Source of the DNA: a bacterium
Lineage (GTDB): Bacteria; Bacteroidota; Ignavibacteria; Kapaibacteriales; UBA2268
Direction of reading: 5' to 3'
Assembly: GCA_030426865.1 (NCBI GenBank)
Contig: JAUHXN010000059.1
Location: 1-12,085, forward strand
Length of the DNA: 12,085 bases
The translations under genes were made by a program, and so were the position numbers. The notes beneath the pieces are model-generated. The model was not told the origin of the DNA, searched no databases, and saw only the letters and a program-made list of their open reading frames with translations. Positions 7,772-12,085 of this stretch are shown here, one piece after another; position 1 is the stretch's first letter, and the number at the start of each line of letters is the position of its first letter.

Positions 7772-8095
7772 TTCAACAAAAACAATTTAGATTTTTCAGA
7801 TAAACAAATATTGACGACTACGGGAGAAATAGGATATGCGGTACTAGCGCATAGAAATATGGCGATGCATAATACTCTGCTTGAGCATAGGCATATACCA
7901 CATCTTAGGCATTCGGTTTGCCCTTATGTTATTATTGGTCAATATGTTAGTTGAAATAGTTTTCATATTTTTTGAAACGAGGTTCAAAAGTGAATTCAAA
8001 ACTATTCTGATAATATTTAATTTCCAAGTATTATTTTCAAAAAAAGTACATTTGATTAATTATATTGATTTTTTCAATTTTGTTAGACTACAATA
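7772..8095. other. Divergent intergenic region with GCATA cluster and small hairpin
   Basis: These 324 nt lie between the minus-strand TRIC gene and the plus-strand DedA gene. I see no convincing gene. A plus-strand frame from 7881 to 8096 can only open at TTG, has no ribosome binding site and translates to a low-complexity, Phe/Ile-rich string. TATGCG (7835-7840) and CGCATA (7848-7853) form a 6-bp inverted repeat with a 7-nt loop. GCATA occurs at 7849, 7867, 7885 and 7891; the first three are spaced exactly 18 nt. These may be protein-binding sites or chance. Confidence 0.5.
8051..8082 (+). promoter_or_regulatory. Candidate promoter of the dedA-like gene
   Basis: TTTG (8051-8054) is followed after 20 nt by CAATTTTG (8075-8082), one base off the TAnnTTTG element, with the spacing usual for Bacteroidota. 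Transcription would begin only a few bases before ATG 8096, leaving a very short leader. That fits the absence of a Shine-Dalgarno sequence there. Confidence 0.4.
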
Positions 8096-8722
8096 ATGTT
8101 TGAAAGTTTACACAGTTTAGATGCCGCAATCGAATTTCTTTCTCATTTGGAGTGGTATTGGGTACTAGGTTTCGCTTTTTTTATTACTATGCTTGAGAAT
8201 ATATTTCCTCCCTCCCCTAGCGATTCCGTTTTAGTTTTTATGGGTTCACTAATAGCTTTGGGTACCATTGGCTTTATTCCTTTACTTCTTTTGGCTACAG
8301 CAGGTTCATTAGTAGGGTTTATGATTATGTTCTATTTAGGTAATAATTTTGGCAATCGGTTAGTTGCATCGAGTAAGATGCCTTTTCTAAATGAAAAAGA
8401 CCTGGAAAAGCCCGAAGAGTGGTTCAGAAAATGGGGATATTACTTGATAATAGCTAATAGGTTTTTATCAGGTACTAGGGCTGTCATTTCTTTCTTTGCG
8501 GGTTTATCTGATTTAGATTTTAAAAAAACAGTTGTCCTATCTGCAATTAGTGCACTGATATGGAATAGTATATTGATATATTTGGGAGTAGTATTCGGTA
8601 ATAACTTTGAAGCAATTCTTGAGTATCTATCGCTATACGGTAAAATAATATTCCCATTAATTGGACTAGCCATAGTAGTATTTCTAGTTAAAAAATATTG
8701 GTGGGATAAGCGGAGTAAGTAG
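8096..8722 (+). CDS. DedA/VTT-family membrane protein
   Basis: This 208-residue multi-pass protein has the family hallmarks. A re-entrant segment begins ENIFPPSPSD (E34, P38, P39, P41). A glycine-spaced helix runs GSLVGFMIMFYLG (70-82). NRFLSGTRAVISFFAG (121-136) carries the conserved Arg residues R122 and R128, and WN (156-157) lies in a later helix. DedA proteins act in the inner membrane; described members flip undecaprenyl phosphate or phosphatidylethanolamine and affect membrane potential. Which lipid this one handles cannot be told from sequence. The ATG has no Shine-Dalgarno sequence. The stop TAG is directly followed by the ATG of the cysteine hydrolase gene, and the GGAG site of that gene lies within the last codons here, so the two are translated from one message. 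Confidence 0.92.
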   Translation: MFESLHSLDAAIEFLSHLEWYWVLGFAFFITMLENIFPPSPSDSVLVFMGSLIALGTIGFIPLLLLATAGSLVGFMIMFYLGNNFGNRLVASSKMPFLNEKDLEKPEEWFRKWGYYLIIANRFLSGTRAVISFFAGLSDLDFKKTVVLSAISALIWNSILIYLGVVFGNNFEAILEYLSLYGKIIFPLIGLAIVVFLVKKYWWDKRSK

Positions 8723-9298
8723 ATGATGAATAATGTATCGTCCCCTGCCCTACTTCTAATTGACCTACAAAAGGGATTCGATGATGAGGCGTACTGGGGT
8801 GGGAATAGAAATAACAGGAATGCTGAAGCAAATTGCAAGCTATTGTTAGACAAATGGCGTGCGCTAGGTTTGCCTATATACCACATAAGACATAGTTCGA
8901 CTAAACTTGACTCTCACCTACATATTTCAAAATCTGGTTTCGGCTACATAGAAGGTTTGGAACCAACGAATAAAGAAATAGAAATCATAAAGTCTGTCAA
9001 TAGCGCTTTCATTGGGACAGATTTGGATGAACGGTTGACAAATAATGGAATAAACTCACTCGTAATAGTTGGGCTGACGACTAATCATTGTGTATCAACT
9101 ACTGTGCGTATGGCTGGGAATCTTGGGTATGATACTATAGTTGTCTCTGATGCTACTGCCACTTTTGATAGAGTCGGTGTTAATGGCGAGAAATTCGATT
9201 CGGAATTAATTCATCAGACTACTTTGGCTAATCTGAATGGCGAGTTTGCTGAGGTCTTGACAACTAGTGAATTGATGAAGAGAATAGAGATTGAGTAA
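8723..9298 (+). CDS. Isochorismatase-like cysteine hydrolase
   Basis: The product has 191 residues with a single isochorismatase-like fold. The catalytic triad is visible: Asp14 in LLLIDLQKGF, Lys90 in IIKSVNSAF and Cys123 in TTNHCVSTT. NSAFIGTDL (93-101) and VRMAGNLGYD (128-137) are also typical of the subfamily annotated simply as cysteine hydrolase. Members hydrolyse amide or related bonds (nicotinamide, N-carbamoyl compounds, ureidoacrylate, isochorismate); nothing here fixes the substrate. GGAG (8712-8715) sits 7 nt before ATG 8723, and a second ATG follows at once (8726). It abuts the dedA-like gene with no intergenic base, which indicates translational coupling, although a functional link to lipid transport is not obvious. 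No clear terminator follows it. Confidence 0.9.
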   Translation: MMNNVSSPALLLIDLQKGFDDEAYWGGNRNNRNAEANCKLLLDKWRALGLPIYHIRHSSTKLDSHLHISKSGFGYIEGLEPTNKEIEIIKSVNSAFIGTDLDERLTNNGINSLVIVGLTTNHCVSTTVRMAGNLGYDTIVVSDATATFDRVGVNGEKFDSELIHQTTLANLNGEFAEVLTTSELMKRIEIE

Positions 9299-9416
9299 TG
9301 TGTCTTGTTTTATAGATATAAAAAATTTAAAATACTGATTTATTATTTTTGTAACACTTATCAAAAGGTAACGTTTAAACATTAGTCTAAATCTAACTAA
9401 CCAAGACTTATACCTC

Positions 9417-10823
9417 ATGAAAGTAAAAATGATTTTACCTGCATTAACTGAAGCAGAAAGTCCATTTTGGAGACCAATAAAATACTCATTGTTCCCACCT
9501 TTGGGACTCGCTACCTTGGCATCTTATTTATCAGATGAGGATGAAATTGAGCTAATAGATCAACATGTAGAAATTCTAAATATTGATGACTTCCCGGATT
9601 TAGTGGTAATCCAAGTCTATATAACGAATGCATACAGGTCTTATAAGATTGCAGATAGTTATAGGAAAAAAGGAGTGTATGTAATTCTTGGTGGACTACA
9701 CGTTACCTCACTTCCTGATGAAGCCGCCGCACATGCTGACTCTATTTTCCTTGGACCTGGTGAAGAAACATTTCCTTCTTTTCTCAAAGACTTTAAAAAC
9801 CGAGAACCCAAAAAAGTATATAATTCAAGTATCAGAACTTTAAAATATATTCCTCCAATTAGAAGAGATTTGATAAAAAGAGATAGATACTTAGTTCCTA
9901 ACTCTATAGTCGTTACCAGAGGATGCCCACATCATTGCGATTTTTGTTATAAAGATGCGTTTTACGAAGGAGGAAAATCTTTTTATACTCAAGTTGTCGA
10001 TGATGCTCTTGCCGAAATTGAAAGATTACCTGGTAGGCATTTATACTTTTTAGATGACCATATTTTAGGAAATAGTAAGTTCGTATCAGAATTATTTGAA
10101 GGTATGAAAGGCATGAATAGAGTGTTTCAAGGTGCAGCCACTGTTGATTCTGTTTTAAGGGGTAATTTGATTGAAAAGGCGGCAGCAGCTGGTTTGAGAA
10201 GTTTATTTGTTGGCTTTGAGACTTTCTCAGATGCAAATTTAAAACAAAGTAATAAAAGCCAAAACTTGAAAAGAGACTATTCACAGGCCGTTAAGAGATT
10301 GCATTCATTGGGGATTATGATTAATGGAAGTTTTGTATTTGGTTTAGATGATGATGATAAAGATGTATTTAAGAGGACAGTCGATTGGGGAATAGAAAAT
10401 TCGATAACTACATCAACATATCATGTACTAACACCATATCCTGGGACAAGGTTATATAAAGATATGGAAAAGCAAGATAGAATCTTAACTAGAGATTGGG
10501 ATTTATATGACACAAGAAATGTTGTCTACGAAACAACTAATCTATCAGCTAAAGAATTAGAAGAAGGTTATCATTGGTCTTATAAGGAGTTTTACAAATG
10601 GAGTAATATTTTCGAATCAAGTATAAAACACGATTCAAATAAACATAAACTTAAACATTTCTTTTATTCAGGTGGCTGGAAAAAATTCGAACCTTTATGG
10701 AACTTTCTGATTAAAACAAAAAATCTAAATAATACTTTACCTTTTTTGGAATCTGTTTTATCTAAGGTTGAAAATAAAAAAACTAAAACTAAACAGTTAG
10801 ATTTGAATAAACATATTCTGTAA
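9417..10823 (+). CDS. B12-binding-type radical SAM protein
   Basis: The product has 468 residues. Residues 1-130 form a Rossmann-like cobalamin-binding-type domain, ending in GGLHVTSLPDEAAAHAD (92-108) and GPGEETFP (113-120). No DxHxxG cobalamin-ligand motif is visible, as in many radical SAM relatives. The radical SAM core follows with the 4Fe-4S motif RGCPHHCDFCY (C170, C174, C177), then YFLDDH, the glycine-rich FVGFET strand and NGSFVFGLDDDD. A C-terminal region from about 385 has an aromatic helix (EEGYHWSYKEFYKW) and a lysine-rich tail. Members catalyse radical methylations, ring formation or cleavage in pigment, hopanoid and secondary-metabolite pathways; I cannot name this substrate. 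The ATG lacks a Shine-Dalgarno sequence. TATTTTTG at 9344-9351 matches the TAnnTTTG promoter element but has no good -33 partner. The bidirectional hairpin at 10878-10911 ends the transcript. Confidence 0.9.
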   Translation: MKVKMILPALTEAESPFWRPIKYSLFPPLGLATLASYLSDEDEIELIDQHVEILNIDDFPDLVVIQVYITNAYRSYKIADSYRKKGVYVILGGLHVTSLPDEAAAHADSIFLGPGEETFPSFLKDFKNREPKKVYNSSIRTLKYIPPIRRDLIKRDRYLVPNSIVVTRGCPHHCDFCYKDAFYEGGKSFYTQVVDDALAEIERLPGRHLYFLDDHILGNSKFVSELFEGMKGMNRVFQGAATVDSVLRGNLIEKAAAAGLRSLFVGFETFSDANLKQSNKSQNLKRDYSQAVKRLHSLGIMINGSFVFGLDDDDKDVFKRTVDWGIENSITTSTYHVLTPYPGTRLYKDMEKQDRILTRDWDLYDTRNVVYETTNLSAKELEEGYHWSYKEFYKWSNIFESSIKHDSNKHKLKHFFYSGGWKKFEPLWNFLIKTKNLNNTLPFLESVLSKVENKKTKTKQLDLNKHIL

Positions 10824-10877
10824 TGCAATCTAAATAATTTATAAAGCTGGAAAATATATTTATTATCAAAAATTGCT

Positions 10878-10911
10878 AAAAAGACTAAACCCTATGTGGC
10901 TTAAGTCTTTT
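10878..10911. terminator. Bidirectional rho-independent terminator between convergent genes
   Basis: AAAAGACT pairs with AGTCTTTT as an 8-bp outer stem. A bulged A and a mismatch interrupt the inner stem, which closes with CC/GG around a CTATGT loop. T runs follow the stem on both strands (plus TCTTTT; minus TCTTTTT). It serves the radical SAM gene on the plus strand and the agmatinase plus small-ORF unit on the minus strand. The stop codon of the 52-codon gene lies inside its right arm. Confidence 0.75.
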
Positions 10912-11059
10912 GATTTACAATTTCCTTACAGATATACCCAACTACATATTCCTTTTTAGTTTTAACTTCTAAATCTTGATTCTCAATCAAATCATTAATT
11001 GCATTGACTACAGATTCCCATAATACTGTATCTTCATATTCTTCATAAGGATGATTCAT
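10901..11059 (-). CDS. Small 52-residue acidic protein downstream of the agmatinase homologue
   Basis: ATG 11059 to TAA 10903-10901 encodes 52 residues beginning MNHPYEEYEDTVLW. GAGGGG ends 5 nt before the ATG and overlaps the agmatinase stop codon; the gap between the genes is 9 nt, so the two are very probably co-translated. The protein has an acidic, aromatic N-terminus, an amphipathic helix (W14 to N27: SVVNAINDLIEN) and a C-terminal part VKTKKEYVVGYICKEI. There is no signal peptide or membrane segment, so it should be cytoplasmic. The pattern of a Trp, AIxDLIENxDLE and then YxVGYxCK feels like a conserved small-protein family of unknown function that I have seen in other phyla, but I cannot name it. 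The stop lies inside the terminator hairpin. The strong initiation site and plausible composition make it a real gene despite its size. Confidence 0.75.
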   Translation of the reverse strand: MNHPYEEYEDTVLWESVVNAINDLIENQDLEVKTKKEYVVGYICKEIVNQKT

Positions 11060-11068
11060 TTACACCCC

Positions 11069-11950
11069 TCAATACGCTATATTCAACATCTTATATATAA
11101 GTGAAGCAGTAAGTATATCGGGATGTGAAAGTCCTTCCATAGGTGCTAGCTCAACAACGTCGAAACCGATTACTCGTTTACCTGATGCCTTAATCTTGCG
11201 GAGTAAATCCAAAGTCTCGTGATATAGAAAGCCGTCCGGTTCAGGAGTGCCAGTAGCTGGCATTATAGATGGATCGAAATAGAATGTAATATAAACTTCA
11301 TCTGCTAAAGTATCAACCACAGATTGTTGCCAATCTTGACCGTGTACTCCCCTTCTGATAGCATTTGCGTAAAAAGTATTGACCTTATTCTCCTTAATGA
11401 AGTTGGCTTCTTCTATGCACTGTGCTCTTATCCCTACTTGAGTTATTTTATCATTCGGGAAGAACTCGGCTACTCTAGCCATTATACTAGCGTGAGAGTA
11501 CTTAGAGCCTTCGTAAGTGTCTCTGAAATCAGAATGTGCATCGAATTGCAAGACGCTCATATTCGGATATTTCTCGTGATGCGCTTTGATCGGAGCAGAT
11601 GAAATAGTATGTTCACCACCTAATGTAATCACGAATTTATCTTTGGCTAAAAGTTCTTTCACTTGGTCATATATCATATCCAGTGCTTCTTTATTTGCTT
11701 TCCCACCGAAATCTATTGGCTCTATTGTGCAAATTCCTTGCTCAAAGCAAAGTTCTCGGTCAAATTCTTCGTCATAAAATTCCACAAATTGACTTGCTTT
11801 TATTATAGCTTCTGGACCGTATTTAGTACCTCCTCCATAACTAACAGTATGCTCATAAGGAGCAGATACTATAACTACTTTACTATCATCTATATTAGAA
11901 TTCTCATCTTCTAATGCAAGGAAGTTGTTTTCTATATCCATTATTTTCAT
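11069..11950 (-). CDS. Agmatinase/arginase-family (ureohydrolase) protein lacking the second metal-binding DxD
   Basis: From ATG 11950 the product has 293 residues, normal for agmatinase. I prefer this to ATG 11956 because AGAGG is 9 nt from the former and only 3 nt from the latter. Agmatinases hydrolyse agmatine to putrescine and urea with two Mn ions. Visible motifs are VSYGGGTKYGPEAI (36-49), TLGGEHTIS with metal ligand His114, QFDAHSDFRD with Asp137, His139 and Asp141, SHAS with His153, PATGTPEPDG (231-240), and GFDVVELAP with Glu267. The oddity is the second metal motif. Where the family has a Phe-Asp-x-Asp-x-(Phe/Leu)-Asp-Pro run, this protein reads TFYFDPSIMP (222-231). Three residues holding both metal-ligand Asp are missing, equal to a clean 9-nt in-frame deletion at about 11281/11282. 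The rest is undamaged. It may be a pseudoenzyme or recently inactivated. It heads an operon with the 52-residue gene. Confidence 0.9.
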   Translation of the reverse strand: MKIMDIENNFLALEDENSNIDDSKVVIVSAPYEHTVSYGGGTKYGPEAIIKASQFVEFYDEEFDRELCFEQGICTIEPIDFGGKANKEALDMIYDQVKELLAKDKFVITLGGEHTISSAPIKAHHEKYPNMSVLQFDAHSDFRDTYEGSKYSHASIMARVAEFFPNDKITQVGIRAQCIEEANFIKENKVNTFYANAIRRGVHGQDWQQSVVDTLADEVYITFYFDPSIMPATGTPEPDGFLYHETLDLLRKIKASGKRVIGFDVVELAPMEGLSHPDILTASLIYKMLNIAY

Positions 11951-12085
11951 TATCATTTACCTCTTTATAAGTTAAATTATTAACTTTGTAGTCTATACAA
12001 TTGTTATTAGTTGTAAAACTAAAAAAAGTTATCAAATAAAATTGAATTTAAAATTATGTTAAATCTTATAGCTAAAGCTTTCGGT

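Noticed and set aside
7881..8096. Plus-strand open frame of about 71 codons before the dedA-like gene
   Set aside because: It opens only at TTG, has no ribosome binding site, is low-complexity Phe/Ile/Leu-rich sequence from AT-rich DNA, and covers the likely dedA promoter.
8440..8886. Minus-strand frame across the dedA/cysteine hydrolase junction
   Set aside because: It is antisense to two well-supported genes with recognisable motifs, and its translation resembles no protein I know.
9206..10284. Minus-strand frames at 9206-9418 and 9913-10284
   Set aside because: Both are largely antisense to conserved coding sequence (the end of the cysteine hydrolase gene and the radical SAM core) and lack motifs.
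11324..11914. Plus-strand frames opposite the agmatinase gene
   Set aside because: The minus strand carries clear ureohydrolase motifs; the plus frames are short, overlap each other and have no recognisable domain.
11957..12085. Possible gene start or promoter at the right edge
   Set aside because: No frame with a plausible start is visible in these 129 nt, and the promoter-like matches upstream of the agmatinase gene are too degenerate to list.

Overview
This is an AT-rich window, low in GC throughout, with eleven genes that I can support. The mix suggests a member of the Bacteroidota/Chlorobiota/Ignavibacteriota (FCB) group. It has a lipoprotein made of two-component-regulator propeller repeats, a DUF6544/DUF6920-like membrane protein, secreted caspase-like repeats, and several upstream elements resembling the Bacteroidota promoter (TTTG, about 20 nt, TAnnTTTG). 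Several genes have no obvious Shine-Dalgarno sequence, while others have a clear one. The taxonomic call is inference; no marker gene is present.

Left part (1-2987, minus strand): one very large open gene whose 3' end lies outside the window. It encodes a secreted protein of at least 995 residues. After a signal peptide and a beta-rich N-terminal region it carries two caspase-like (clan CD) peptidase domains in tandem. Both His/Cys dyads are intact, and each domain is followed by a canonical 12-residue EF-hand calcium loop. The whole unit repeats with a period of about 375 residues.

Middle part (3306-7084, plus strand): four envelope genes separated by gaps of about 100 nt. In order they are a four-helix membrane protein with a DUF6544-like domain, an M50-like (HEYGH) membrane metallopeptidase, a seven-bladed propeller lipoprotein with no attached kinase, and a small secreted protein of unknown function. 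A minus-strand TRIC/UPF0126 channel (7166-7771) converges on them, and its terminator overlaps the last codons of the secreted-protein gene.

Right part (8096-10823, plus strand): a DedA-family membrane protein and an isochorismatase-like cysteine hydrolase, coupled stop-to-start (TAG directly followed by ATG), then a B12-binding-type radical SAM protein. A bidirectional terminator at 10878-10911 separates these from a minus-strand pair. That pair is an agmatinase/arginase-family (ureohydrolase) gene and a 52-codon gene with a strong ribosome binding site that starts 9 nt after the agmatinase stop codon.

The two points most worth following up are these. (i) The agmatinase homologue is clean over its whole length but lacks exactly the Asp-x-Asp tripeptide of the second metal-binding motif, which suggests a pseudoenzyme or an altered metal centre. 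(ii) The secreted double caspase-like protein has a calcium loop attached to each catalytic unit. I see no CRISPR array, tRNA, rRNA, insertion sequence or phage gene in the window.
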